A stretch of 64,000 bases of DNA from Fusibacter sp. 3D3 (GCF_001748365.1 NZ_BDHH01000008.1:81057-145056), one strand, 5' to 3'. Numbered from the stretch's first letter, positions 36,928 to 46,534 are shown. Numbers and translations: made by a program. Notes: generated by a model not told the origin, from the sequence alone.

Positions 36928-38028
36928 CTACGCCATGAGTTCATGGCATAAATCTCCGATCTTTGACACAGAATAATTGGATGACATTGCTCTCATTTTA
37001 TTTTTAATGACCATAAGCCGTTCGGGCTCGTTGACAAAAGCTTCAATCGTAAGGGGGAGCATATGAAGATTCTCCACATATACAGCAAGGCCCTCTGATG
37101 CAAGTATCGCAGTGTTTTCAGCTTCTTGACCGTGAATGTAGAAAGGGATGACAATGGGCAGTGCTTTATTAATCGCCTCTGTTAAAGTGAGACCACCGGG
37201 TTTGCTGATCAGTAAATCTGCTTGATCCATCAATTCGTCCACGTTGCTGATAAACCCATATACTTCTAAGGTAACATGGGTAGGTAAGTCCTGAAAATGA
37301 GTCTCAATGGCATTTTTTACGGTTTTATTGTTGCCGCAAACCACTTGAATTAAAATGTTGTTTTTTACTTTAAGCAACATTTCCAACGTTTTATAAAGTT
37401 TTCTACTGCCCATGCTGCCCCCCATGAGTAAAATCGTAAAGGGGGAGAAATCTTTTCTATGGCGAATAGGCGTGTTATAAAATTCTGCTTTAACAGGAAT
37501 ACCGTAGTCATATAGTTTTTCTTGTGAAATGCCAAAGGACTGTAATTGATGGTTTGTCACTTTAGAACCTGTGATATAGGCATCAATAGAGTCGTGTGCA
37601 TAGAAGCGATGTACACCTAAATCGGTGACAACAGAAAGACATGCGGCCTGGGTTAACCCTTCTTTTTTCAGTTCAGCGATAATATGCACAAAAATCGGAT
37701 GTGTAGAAATAATGACACTTGGATTATAATGTTTTATGTAAGCCAAGACCTTATTTTTGAGCATCACTTTAAAAAAACGTTTGAGTTGTTTATTTGGAGA
37801 CTTATAACCGCTAAATCTATAAATTTCACCGTAGAGTTTCGGCGTGTAATTCGCTAAAAAAGTATAACCATCTTCAATCATGGTCTCTAAGAATTTACTG
37901 TTTTCTTTAAAGGTATCAATCACATAAAAGTCAAGATCGTGATCTGAAAGCTGTTTTTTTAAAGAATGAGCTGCTTGATTATGTCCACCACCAGTGGATG
38001 CTGTAAAGATCAAACCAACTTTGTTCAT
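36928..38028 (-). CDS. MGDG synthase/UgtP-type glycosyltransferase
   Basis: 366 residues from ATG 38028, which has AAAGGGAGG upstream; the frame continues to 38082 without support. The N-terminal loop is IFTASTGGGHNQAAHSL and the C-terminal donor-binding region is ISKPGGLTLTEAINKALP with PFYIHGQEAENTAIL. These are the hallmarks of the diacylglycerol glucosyl/galactosyltransferase family. It is the second of three paralogues in this window (24632, 41679). In sequence it is clearly nearer to the one at 41679. It probably builds glycolipids for the membrane or lipoteichoic-acid anchors. Confidence 0.87.
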   Translation of the reverse strand: MNKVGLIFTASTGGGHNQAAHSLKKQLSDHDLDFYVIDTFKENSKFLETMIEDGYTFLANYTPKLYGEIYRFSGYKSPNKQLKRFFKVMLKNKVLAYIKHYNPSVIISTHPIFVHIIAELKKEGLTQAACLSVVTDLGVHRFYAHDSIDAYITGSKVTNHQLQSFGISQEKLYDYGIPVKAEFYNTPIRHRKDFSPFTILLMGGSMGSRKLYKTLEMLLKVKNNILIQVVCGNNKTVKNAIETHFQDLPTHVTLEVYGFISNVDELMDQADLLISKPGGLTLTEAINKALPIVIPFYIHGQEAENTAILASEGLAVYVENLHMLPLTIEAFVNEPERLMVIKNKMRAMSSNYSVSKIGDLCHELMA

Positions 38029-38205
38029 GAGAATGCCTCCCTTTCCATTAATGTTTATAAAACGTTTGCAGAATATCTGCATACATTCATAATACGTTAT
38101 TAATATTAAAATCGTATTAAAAATGATTTAAGAATACATAAGCATTAAAAGAAAACAGATGAAGACGATATCTTCAAGAGACACCGCCTTATGAACTCTT
38201 ATAAG

Positions 38206-38958
38206 TTATAGGTGTGAGTGGTGCAGAGAAACATAACTCACATTTGCTTTTTTTAGTCCTGCAAGTATAATGAATCCAAGGACGATTCCACCGACGAACT
38301 GAATGATATTCCAAGGAATACTGAATATAGGGACAATAAAACTGCCGTACATAATACTCGCTGCGAGATAGTAGCCGAGCACCATCCAAAGTCCTGCAAT
38401 GATCATCCCCGAGAGTTGACCAAAAGTGATGCCATACTTATCTTTGAGAAGATAAAAGAGAACTGTAATCAGTGGGATGATAATAGCGACGCCTAACAAT
38501 TGATAATTGAGTTTTGAAATGGCAGCTACAATGTTGTCAACGCCTGATAACGCATCTACATTTGTGGCAAGAAAATGGACATCAGTGCCTTTAATTGAGA
38601 ACACAAAGCCAATCAAAGAGACAAACCAAATGCCTAAAGCGCTGGCTAAAATGTGTTTTTGATTGCGTTTTTCACTTGCAAAATAACCTACGATGAAGCC
38701 CATGACGCCTTTGATGATCAAAGTGGGAATTGCCCACTGTGCATAGCCGCCAAGGACATCTGCGAACATCGAACCAACACCAGCGGCAAAAGCACCATAC
38801 CAAGGCCCAAGTAGAATACCAGAAATGAAAATGCACATGTCGCCGGCGTGTATATAACCATTCGTAAATGGAATGGGTATTTTAATGATAGACGTCGTAA
38901 TAAATACAAATGCTGTCATTAGAGCGGTATAAATTAATAACTTGAGATTGTTTTTCAT
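38206..38958 (-). CDS. ECF transporter S component, probably for vitamin B6
   Basis: A 250-residue membrane protein. The first half has the typical S-component layout of about six hydrophobic segments (ALMTAFVFITTSI, NGYIHAGDMCIFISGILLG, GGYAQWAIPTLIIKG), with charged cytoplasmic ends that would dock the shared EcfT and ATPases. It carries a longer C-terminal membrane region than minimal S components. It is divergent from a MocR/PdxR-type regulator with a 133-bp shared promoter region. In other Firmicutes PdxR controls PdxU-type S components, so pyridoxine or a relative is the likely cargo. That is inference. Confidence 0.75.
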   Translation of the reverse strand: MKNNLKLLIYTALMTAFVFITTSIIKIPIPFTNGYIHAGDMCIFISGILLGPWYGAFAAGVGSMFADVLGGYAQWAIPTLIIKGVMGFIVGYFASEKRNQKHILASALGIWFVSLIGFVFSIKGTDVHFLATNVDALSGVDNIVAAISKLNYQLLGVAIIIPLITVLFYLLKDKYGITFGQLSGMIIAGLWMVLGYYLAASIMYGSFIVPIFSIPWNIIQFVGGIVLGFIILAGLKKANVSYVSLHHSHL

Positions 38959-39091
38959 AAGTCCCCCTTAAAAGATAGAAATCCGTATAAAATGCTTGTA
39001 ATAAAACATAAGTCATTTATAATATAATATAGAATTGGGTTTGTCGAAAGAGGCAGATAAGTACAAATGAATAGGGACAGATGGAGGCAAT

Positions 39092-40495
39092 ATGATCGGG
39101 TTTGTGATAAGCTTTGAGGAAAAATCAAAAATCCCAAAGTATATTCAACTGTATGAACACATTAAAAATGAAATTCATGAAGGCATATTAAAAGAGGGGA
39201 TAAAATTACCTTCCATCCGAATGGTTTCAGAGGCCCTTAAAATCAGCAAGTCAACGGTTGAAAATGCCTATAATCAATTGATTGTGGAGGGCTATATAGA
39301 AAGCAAGTATAAAAGTGGTTACTATGTCATTAATATTGATGTTTATGACTACAATCAGTTTGCAAAAGGGTCTTTTCCTGTCCTTAAAGTGAGTGCCCAT
39401 AAAAAAACAGCGCGCATTCAAAGCAGCGATGAGCAGGAGGAAGCGACCTTTAATTTTAACGACTGGAAAAAAATGATCAATAAGGTACTGGAATACGATA
39501 CTAAGACACTTCTGTCGTACGGAGATGTTCAAGGTGAGTTCGCGCTGAGAAGGGAAATCTCTGATTTTATACATCAATCGCGTGGGGGGAAATGTCATCC
39601 AGATCAAATCATCGTTGGAGCGGGTATACAATATCTGTTTGGATTAATTGCCGCTTTATTTAGAGACGGGGCAGCGCAGATTGCCTTTGAATACCCTGGT
39701 TTTTCAAAAGGGATGTATATTTTTGAAGACTATGGGTATAAAACCATTAAGGTTCCTGTAGAGTCGGATGGCATCAACATCAAGAAGTTGGAAGATTCTC
39801 AGGCAAAGATCGTCTATGTTTCACCATCGCATCAGTATCCCACAGGTTCGATCATGCCGATTAAAAAGCGCATCAAATTAATCAACTGGGCCACTAAAAA
39901 TCACGCCTATATAATTGAAGATGACTACGATAGCTTGCTGAGATATGAGGGGTATCCTATTCCTGCATTACAGGGCTTAAATCAGGGGAAAAATGTCATC
40001 TATGTGGGTTCCTTTTCGAAATTGCTGATTCCTTCGCTTAGAATCAGTTTTATGGTACTTCCAGAACCCTTGATGCAAAAATTTAATCTTATTAAAGAGC
40101 GTTATTCACAGACGGTTTCAAAAATCGAGCAATTGGCACTTGCCAATTACATGTCAGAAGGGTATTTTGAACGCCACATCCGAAGAATCAAAAAGATATA
40201 CGGCAAAAAAAACCAACTTTTAATCGAAGCCTTTAAAATGCATCAAAATGCGTGTTACGAATTGATTGGCAAAGAATCTGGACTGCATGTCATGTTATCT
40301 TTTAGTCGAACCGTCAACAAAGAAAAAGTGGTCAAAGATGCTGAAACTATTGGATTGAAACTTGAAGGGATCAGTGACTATGAGGGCAGCAATATACTCG
40401 TTCTATCCTACAGCGGGTTGCAAGACCATGAAATTGAGCAAACAATTGGAGAATTGAGTCGAATAATCCTAGAATCTAATGAAAAATTCACATAA
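39092..40495 (+). CDS. MocR/PdxR-family regulator (GntR HTH + aminotransferase fold)
   Basis: 467 residues. The N-terminal GntR winged helix (about 10-78) includes KLPSIRMVSEALKISKSTVENAY. A fold-type I aminotransferase domain (about 120-460) has the PLP lysine K310 in VGSFSKLLIPSLRIS, with IEDDYDSLLR upstream. In PdxR and GabR this domain senses PLP or an amino compound and does not act as an enzyme. GGAGG precedes ATG 39092. Divergent from the ECF S component, which is its most likely target. Confidence 0.9.
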   Translation: MIGFVISFEEKSKIPKYIQLYEHIKNEIHEGILKEGIKLPSIRMVSEALKISKSTVENAYNQLIVEGYIESKYKSGYYVINIDVYDYNQFAKGSFPVLKVSAHKKTARIQSSDEQEEATFNFNDWKKMINKVLEYDTKTLLSYGDVQGEFALRREISDFIHQSRGGKCHPDQIIVGAGIQYLFGLIAALFRDGAAQIAFEYPGFSKGMYIFEDYGYKTIKVPVESDGINIKKLEDSQAKIVYVSPSHQYPTGSIMPIKKRIKLINWATKNHAYIIEDDYDSLLRYEGYPIPALQGLNQGKNVIYVGSFSKLLIPSLRISFMVLPEPLMQKFNLIKERYSQTVSKIEQLALANYMSEGYFERHIRRIKKIYGKKNQLLIEAFKMHQNACYELIGKESGLHVMLSFSRTVNKEKVVKDAETIGLKLEGISDYEGSNILVLSYSGLQDHEIEQTIGELSRIILESNEKFT

Positions 40496-40558
40496 AAGAC
40501 ACATCTTTAGTGCTATAATGGGTTAAAATAAATGATATGACATAGAATTGGAGGCTGT

Positions 40559-41473
40559 ATGCAAAAAAAATGGTTGATCGGTATTGCGTTTTTAATTTCG
40601 CTTACGGGATGTCAAAAGGAAACTGTAAACGCACATCAATTACCACCAACGGTTACACCCCCAGTAGCTCAAGTAGACCTAGACAAACCTGTTGATAAAG
40701 AAATTATCAGCGAGGATTTGATCGGTAACTTTAAATACTTAGATCAAAATATTGCTAACATGACAGAGGAAGAAGCTACTGAAAATTTCTATGAACTTGA
40801 AGCATTATCCATCAAAAAGCAATTCTATTATGTGGAAGTCATTTCGCTGAATAAACATATACAAACCGAACTGATGAAGTGCTTTGATGTAGAAAAAGGC
40901 GAGTTTGATTTTGGTAAATACGATGGTGGCAGTGGCATGGTGATTGATGAAATTTATGCAAGTGGTTATAAACTTGTGCCCTATGAGGGCTTTGTATACC
41001 CAGTGACGGATTATTCAAAGTTTAAACCCTATGCTTCTTTTATGAGTGATGAAGCACAAAGCTATATTGATTTGAAAGCATTGGAATCCGACGCGTACAC
41101 AGGGACCAGATCCTCTCTTGAAGTGACTCAAGATGAACTGGTAAACCGCATTCTTTTAGCAGAAAATCACATTAGACAATACAAAAATGGGAAGACACAT
41201 CCCATGGTGCTTGAAATGTATAAAGCATATCTGTACTATTATATTCCCTCAACAGTGCTCTTTGACAAGGGGACTCATGATGCCAATGCAGATAAGTTGA
41301 CTGAATACAAGGCATTTGTTGAGGCGCATCCAGATACCATTACAGCTCAGATTGTAACGGATTATTTAGGCACTTTAGAGGCAAATGGTTATGAAGAGAC
41401 AGAGGCAGTGAAGCTCTATTTAAAAGATTTCTATGGTGCCATAGAAATCTATATTTCAAAAGCAGGGCTTTAG
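40559..41473 (+). CDS. Lipoprotein of unknown function
   Basis: 304 residues with a lipoprotein signal: KKW, a hydrophobic stretch, and lipobox LTGC, so Cys18 should be lipid-modified. The mature part is acidic and helical, with many Tyr, Lys and Glu, and looks soluble. I recognise no domain and no repeats. GGAGG precedes ATG 40559. It is 63 bp after the MocR gene and could be co-transcribed with it, but function and link are unknown. A strong terminator follows at 41498. Confidence 0.8.
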   Translation: MQKKWLIGIAFLISLTGCQKETVNAHQLPPTVTPPVAQVDLDKPVDKEIISEDLIGNFKYLDQNIANMTEEEATENFYELEALSIKKQFYYVEVISLNKHIQTELMKCFDVEKGEFDFGKYDGGSGMVIDEIYASGYKLVPYEGFVYPVTDYSKFKPYASFMSDEAQSYIDLKALESDAYTGTRSSLEVTQDELVNRILLAENHIRQYKNGKTHPMVLEMYKAYLYYYIPSTVLFDKGTHDANADKLTEYKAFVEAHPDTITAQIVTDYLGTLEANGYEETEAVKLYLKDFYGAIEIYISKAGL

Positions 41474-41497
41474 AGCCCATTTCAATGTGCTTATTAT

Positions 41498-41550
41498 AAA
41501 AGGCACACTTTCAGAACGACTTTTTAGTCTTCTTGATAGTGTGCCTTTTA
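41498..41550 (+). terminator. Terminator after the lipoprotein gene
   Basis: AAAAGGCACACT and AGTGTGCCTTTT form a 12-bp stem with a long loop, followed by T-rich sequence. It lies 25 bp after the lipoprotein stop. Confidence 0.75.
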
Positions 41551-41564
41551 ACAGTGATGTGAGC

Positions 41565-41703
41565 GTTTAGACTCTCACTGGATAGGGAAGATGACCCCAA
41601 GGGACCATCATATACTCAGTCCGCTTCGCTACCTTCGTAACCCTTGCACAATCCTATCGGATTGCATCCAGTGGAAGTTTAGACTCCCACTGGATAGGGA
41701 GAT
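41565..41703 (-). repeat. Structured dispersed repeat, copy 2, with flanking direct repeats
   Basis: The core 41611-41695 is the reverse complement of 22031-22113 with few changes (the same ATCCAGTGG hairpin, GCAATCC hairpin and GGGTTACGAAGGTAGCGA). It lies between two near-identical direct repeats, GTTTAGACTCTCACTGGATA (41568-41587) and GTTTAGACTCCCACTGGATA (41678-41697). On the minus strand the repeat runs into the glycosyltransferase gene and supplies its last codons and stop. Confidence 0.8.
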
Positions 41704-42785
41704 AAAAAGCTTTTAATAAGTTCAAGTGTACTATCTAGTGAAAACGAATCTTTTAATGCAAATACATTTTTGCGTACTTGATCATAGTAAGCGGGATCGT
41801 TGATTAATTGATCGAGTATAAAAGTGAGCTTTTGGCCACTTTCGATTTTAAAGGCAGCCCCTGTACTCAATAAAAAATCTGTATTTTCTGTCTCTTGCCC
41901 TGGCATCGCAAAGGGAATCAAAAGAGGGAGACCTTTGGCGATGGCTTCAGTAGTAGTAAGGCCTCCAGGTTTGGTTAGGATCACATTTGAAGTTTCCATA
42001 AGTGTGTGCACATGATCTGCAAATCCAAAAATTTCATAAAGGCCACTTTCAATCTCGGATTGATATCGTTTTTCAATGGATCTTTTTAATTTTAAGTTGT
42101 TGCCACAGACGACTTTGCAGTGTATGGGTTTTGGATATTGTTTTAAGGTTTCAAGGAGTTCATCCACAAAAGTCAATCCAATACTGCCACTCATAATCAA
42201 CAAGGTGAATATCTTGTCAGCTGGTTTGGATAACGCATAATACGGTGGTGTCAGTGGAATCCCATAATTGTAAACAATAGAGCTCCTTATACCATTTTGA
42301 ACCAAGGCATTTTTTGTAAAGGCAGAGCCCACGATATATGCATTGACTTCAGGGTTGATATAACTTCTATGAACATGAAAATCAGTGACCACAGAAATGT
42401 AAGGGATGCTAATTTGATGATTTGCCTTGAGTTTGCAGATGATGTTGTTGGCAAGTAAGTGAGTGCCTATAATGACATCGGGTTCAAAGCGGTTAATGTG
42501 ATTTAGAAGGCGTGTTTTACCGACGATATTGAAGACACTAGAGACACGGTTATTAATAAGTTTGCGATTACTGATATAATACAAATGTCCAAAGGTTCTT
42601 GGCGATTTTAAGGACATCTGTTTGTAGCTGTTAACGACTAAATAATCCAAAGAACGATTTATTTCTTTCATAAAACTACTCACTTGAACCGTAATGCCAT
42701 TTTTTTCAAGTAGAATTCTTAAATTTTCAGCAGCTTTATCATGACCGCCACCAGTGGATGCTGTCAATATGAGTATTTTGGCCAT
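41679..42785 (-). CDS. MGDG synthase/UgtP-type glycosyltransferase
   Basis: 368 residues. The N-terminal loop is LTASTGGGHDKAAENL and the C-terminal donor region is LTKPGGLTTTEAIAKGLP followed by PFAMPGQETENTDFL. It is closely related to the enzyme at 36928 and, more distantly, to the one at 24632. Its last eight or so residues (SPYPVGV and the stop) are encoded by the dispersed repeat, so its original C-terminus may have been replaced. GGAGG precedes ATG 42785. Expected role: glycosylation of diacylglycerol or a related lipid at the membrane surface. Confidence 0.86.
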   Translation of the reverse strand: MAKILILTASTGGGHDKAAENLRILLEKNGITVQVSSFMKEINRSLDYLVVNSYKQMSLKSPRTFGHLYYISNRKLINNRVSSVFNIVGKTRLLNHINRFEPDVIIGTHLLANNIICKLKANHQISIPYISVVTDFHVHRSYINPEVNAYIVGSAFTKNALVQNGIRSSIVYNYGIPLTPPYYALSKPADKIFTLLIMSGSIGLTFVDELLETLKQYPKPIHCKVVCGNNLKLKRSIEKRYQSEIESGLYEIFGFADHVHTLMETSNVILTKPGGLTTTEAIAKGLPLLIPFAMPGQETENTDFLLSTGAAFKIESGQKLTFILDQLINDPAYYDQVRKNVFALKDSFSLDSTLELIKSFLSPYPVGV

Positions 42786-42852
42786 TTTATTCCTCCGTTT
42801 TAGTTTACCCTCACTATTTTATATGAATTCGTGAAATTATTCAACAGAGGCC

Positions 42853-44859
42853 TTAAGAATAATGACGCGTTGCCTTTAACTGGTACATTTTATCGTCCGC
42901 CACATGTAACAGTGCATCAAAAGTGATGCCTTCTTTTGGAAAGATTGCATAGCCGACAGACACTGAAAGGATCATCTTCGTGTGCTCATCTAGGTGCAAT
43001 GGTTCCTTGAAAGCTTCTTCAATTTTTTTGAGATAGGCATGTACTTCTTTTAGATTTTTACCATTACAGGGAGATAAGACTACAAATTCATCGCCGCCAA
43101 TTCTAGAAATCAACTCTCCTTGATCAAAGATTGTCTTTAAAACGAGCGCAATTTTAATAAGTGCCAAGTCGCCGATAGCATGGCCATAGGCATCGTTTAT
43201 GTGTTTAAAAAAGTCAACGTCTAAATAGTAAAGACATAAACGCTGATCGTTTATTTTAGCGGTTTCTAAAGAGGCTTCAGCGCGTTCCAAAAAATAGCCT
43301 CTTGCCAGCAGCTGAGTGAGATGATCATAATAAGCGAGATGGATTATTTTTTCTTCATTGGCCTTGTAATTGGTAATGTCATAAATAACACCAATATAAT
43401 GAATCGTTTGCCCCACATTGTTTTTGACATCTAATATCGTCAGCCATTCGAGAATCGTTTCGCCATTTTTAGTTTTGTTTCTAATTTCACCAGACCAGTG
43501 CCCCGTGTTGTTTATAGCAAGCCACATATTTTCATAGAATTCATTTGAATGTTCACCAGATTTTAAGATTTTCGGCGTTTGATTTTTAATCTCTTCAAGT
43601 GCGTAGTCGGTGAGTGTCAAAAAGGCTTTGTTCGCCCAGATGATTTCCTTGTTAGGACGTGTAATGATAACCCCTTCTTTGATATGATCAAATGTTTTCA
43701 AGAAGAGATCATATAGGTGTTTTTGTTTAAGATCTTCTGTAATTTCTTCGTACATAGCCACAAATTTATTGACGATGAGATCTTCTTGAATAAGTGGATA
43801 TGCAGTCATATGGTATGATTTTTTGATTCGATTTTTATTTTGTCTGACCACATCATATTCGATGGTATTGCCTTCTAAAACCATGTTTAAAAAGAACCAA
43901 GATTCTTCAGAAAATTCACTCGGAACAATAGAATCATTTATAGTCTTTAGGTGAAGATCCGCATTCGTAAATTGAAAATGTTTTTCAAAGGCAGGATTGA
44001 CTTTGAGAATTTGAAGCGAACTCGACATAATGACCATGGGTACAGGCGTATGGTTAAATAAAAGGATGTAGTCGGTATTTTCCATAGTGGCTTCTGATAA
44101 CCGATTGATGGGTTCAATAGATGAAAACAAAAGCTTTTCATGATTGTACTCAAATGGCCCGCTGATGACTTTGACATTCCAAATATCATTATTGGCAAGG
44201 CGATGTCTGAAGTTAAAGTGGTTTCTAGATTCTTCGGATGCTTTGCGCATTTCGCGTTGGATGGCTTCGGGGGTCAATAGATTAATATCAGATATTTTCA
44301 TTTGATGGAGCTCTTTTTTGGAATAGCCGTAAAAATCAATTGCAAACTGATTGGCGTGAAGAATATAGCCCGATTTAGGATCTATAATGAGTGTGGCATC
44401 TCTTGCGTTTGTCAATAAATTGTAAAGGGCATTGGAGGTGGTCTTTGAAACATAGGCAAGCCTGCTCAAATCCAAAATAAAAGCACCATAATAGTTGTTA
44501 TACAAATCGTTTTTTAAAATAAAAAGCACAATTTCAGCTTGAAATGCCTTGCCATATGCATCTTTATGGCGCCATTTAAAACGTATGGGTTCATTGAGTG
44601 ATGTGCTGTCAATTTGATGATGATCAAAATAATCAAAGTAACTTGGATAAGGATGTGTCCGTTCGGTGATCATATCGATACTTTTATGTGCAAGTGTGGT
44701 TTTAAAGAGTGAATCAGCACTTAAATTTGAAAAGAGAATGTCTTGATCTTTTAAAATGATAAAGGGATCTTGATAATGATAGGATAACTTTATAAAGTCC
44801 ATTCCGATACCTTTGAGCCAAAGTAGTGAGGGATTATTTTCCATTAATGTTTTAGGCAT
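42853..44859 (-). CDS. PAS-domain diguanylate cyclase
   Basis: 668 residues with no membrane helix. Several PAS modules follow one another. Recognisable cores lie at about 140-250 (ARDATLIIDPKSGYILHANQ), 260-380 and 395-500 (KEGVIITRPNKEIIWANKAF with a PAC motif). The C-terminal GGDEF domain (about 510-668) has an intact active site, SRIGGDEFVVL. The RxxD product-inhibition site expected nine residues before GGDEF is absent (DQGE instead). No EAL domain is present. It should make cyclic di-GMP in the cytoplasm. GGAGG precedes ATG 44859. Confidence 0.9.
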   Translation of the reverse strand: MPKTLMENNPSLLWLKGIGMDFIKLSYHYQDPFIILKDQDILFSNLSADSLFKTTLAHKSIDMITERTHPYPSYFDYFDHHQIDSTSLNEPIRFKWRHKDAYGKAFQAEIVLFILKNDLYNNYYGAFILDLSRLAYVSKTTSNALYNLLTNARDATLIIDPKSGYILHANQFAIDFYGYSKKELHQMKISDINLLTPEAIQREMRKASEESRNHFNFRHRLANNDIWNVKVISGPFEYNHEKLLFSSIEPINRLSEATMENTDYILLFNHTPVPMVIMSSSLQILKVNPAFEKHFQFTNADLHLKTINDSIVPSEFSEESWFFLNMVLEGNTIEYDVVRQNKNRIKKSYHMTAYPLIQEDLIVNKFVAMYEEITEDLKQKHLYDLFLKTFDHIKEGVIITRPNKEIIWANKAFLTLTDYALEEIKNQTPKILKSGEHSNEFYENMWLAINNTGHWSGEIRNKTKNGETILEWLTILDVKNNVGQTIHYIGVIYDITNYKANEEKIIHLAYYDHLTQLLARGYFLERAEASLETAKINDQRLCLYYLDVDFFKHINDAYGHAIGDLALIKIALVLKTIFDQGELISRIGGDEFVVLSPCNGKNLKEVHAYLKKIEEAFKEPLHLDEHTKMILSVSVGYAIFPKEGITFDALLHVADDKMYQLKATRHYS

Positions 44860-44932
44860 GAGAACCTCCAGAGTACTTGTCTATGTCCAACTAACTTATT
44901 TATGCCCAATAACAAACGGGATCTATCAAATA

Positions 44933-44983
44933 TAAAAAAAGATATCTATAAATTTGATGTCATATCAAATTTGTAGATATCTT
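44933..44983 (-). terminator. Terminator after the uracil permease gene
   Basis: An 18-bp, nearly perfect inverted repeat (GATATCTATAAATTTGAT and its complement with one mismatch) is followed on the minus strand by seven T. Confidence 0.82.
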
Positions 44984-45031
44984 AAGTGGCTTTGAGATAA
45001 TAAAGTGGTTTTGAAATTATTTTAAAACAGC

Positions 45032-46270
45032 TTAGGACTCTAATTTGCTCCAAACGCTATTGACAATGACACCTAAAAGGGCTGCCAAGCTAAGACCAGA
45101 TAGTGCAACTTCAGAATTTGGAACTGCAATTTTAAGTGCTAATGAAGGCACATACGATGGTGCAAGACCTACACAGAGAATTAAAAGCATGATCACTATG
45201 TTTTTAAAGTTGAATGCAACTTTTTGATCTTTAATCGTTTTGACCCCAATAAGGGCAATCATAGAGAAGAGCATTAAACTGATACCGCCCATGACAGCTG
45301 TGGGAATTGATCCTAAGACCCCACCTAACTTGCCCACAAGACTTAAAACAATAGCAAATACGGCTGCGATACGCAAAATAGCAGGATTATAATTTTTAGT
45401 GATCGCAAGGACGCCTGTGTTTTCACCATAGGTCGTGTTTGCGGGTCCACCCAGAAATCCTGCGAACATAGTTGCGATACCATCGCCGAGCAGTGTTCTG
45501 TGAAGACCTGGATTTTCAATGAAATTTTGTCCAACAACGGTTCCGTTAGTGGTAATATCGCCGACATGCTCCATAAAAACAGCAAGCACAACAGGCGCAA
45601 TAATTAAAATGGCTTCTAAGCTGAACTTAGGAAATGTAAATGCTGGGATGCCAAAGAGTGCTGCTTGTTGAATGCTCGTAAAATCCACCGCGTGAATGGC
45701 AAGTGAAAGCGTATAACCCACTATTACAGCGATTAAAATCGATAATTGCTTTAAAAACCCTTTTCCTAAAAAATTAATAACAAGTGCAGTTGCGAGTGTA
45801 ACACCAGCGAGCATAAAATTCGCCTTTGCCATGCCAAAAGCGGTGGGCACCAAATTCAAACCAATTACAATGATCATTGGACCTACAACATGTGCTGGTA
45901 AAAAAGCCTTAATGTGATCAACGCCCACTTTTTTGACGAAAAGGGAGAGGAGCACATAAATAAATCCAGCAACGATTATCCCACCTTGGGCATATGCTAG
46001 ATCACCTTGATAAAGTGCTTTAACTTGAATGATTAAAGGAATAAATGCAAATGAGGAGCCTAAAAATACAGGCACTTTCCAATTGGTACAAGCGTGAAAA
46101 ATCAATGTACCACAGCCAGCTGTAAAAAGAGCGACGGATGGATTAAAGCCTGTTAAGATTGGAACGAGGACAGTAGCGCCGAACATGGCGATAAGATGTT
46201 GGAGCCCTAAGATAAAATTCTTGGGATCCGATAAAGTGTTTGGTGATTCTGCATAACTATTTGTTGACAT
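45032..46270 (-). CDS. uraA: Uracil-xanthine permease (NCS2 family)
   Basis: A 412-residue membrane protein with about 14 hydrophobic segments. Family signatures are LQHLIAMFGATVLVPILTGF at the N-terminus, EHVGDITTNG and GPANTTYGENTGVLAIT in the middle, the latter being the substrate-binding segment typical of UraA. It takes up uracil with protons. The upstream leader carries a PyrR-type binding sequence, which fits control by pyrimidine nucleotides. GGGAGG precedes ATG 46270. Monocistronic. Confidence 0.93.
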   Translation of the reverse strand: MSTNSYAESPNTLSDPKNFILGLQHLIAMFGATVLVPILTGFNPSVALFTAGCGTLIFHACTNWKVPVFLGSSFAFIPLIIQVKALYQGDLAYAQGGIIVAGFIYVLLSLFVKKVGVDHIKAFLPAHVVGPMIIVIGLNLVPTAFGMAKANFMLAGVTLATALVINFLGKGFLKQLSILIAVIVGYTLSLAIHAVDFTSIQQAALFGIPAFTFPKFSLEAILIIAPVVLAVFMEHVGDITTNGTVVGQNFIENPGLHRTLLGDGIATMFAGFLGGPANTTYGENTGVLAITKNYNPAILRIAAVFAIVLSLVGKLGGVLGSIPTAVMGGISLMLFSMIALIGVKTIKDQKVAFNFKNIVIMLLILCVGLAPSYVPSLALKIAVPNSEVALSGLSLAALLGVIVNSVWSKLES

Positions 46271-46295
46271 AAAAAAACCTCCCTTATTTTAATGC

Positions 46296-46345
46296 ATGGG
46301 GAGAAGACTTTAATCTTCTCTTTTTAGCCTCACAGGACCAAATTA
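46296..46345 (-). promoter_or_regulatory. PyrR-type regulatory leader of uraA
   Basis: On the minus strand TTTGGTCCTGTGAGGCTAAA (46324-46343) resembles the PyrR-binding loop consensus TCCnGnGAGGCT. It is followed by the hairpin GAGAAGA-ttaaag-TCTTCTC (46301-46320) and then by the ribosome-binding site. There is no T-run after the hairpin, so control may be at translation rather than by termination. PyrR itself is not in the window. Confidence 0.72.
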
Positions 46346-46534
46346 AAAAGTGCTGTTGAATGACGATGAGATCACAACGCTATCTCGCTAGTGATAATAC
46401 CATATAAAGCGATGCTTTTCAAGTGGGATACACGATATTGTTAAGGAAAAGTTTACAATTGGCCTCCATATTCTTTGCTCAAAAATGGTATAATCTAAAA
46501 ATCGGGTAATCACTAAAGTAGAAAGGAATAAATC

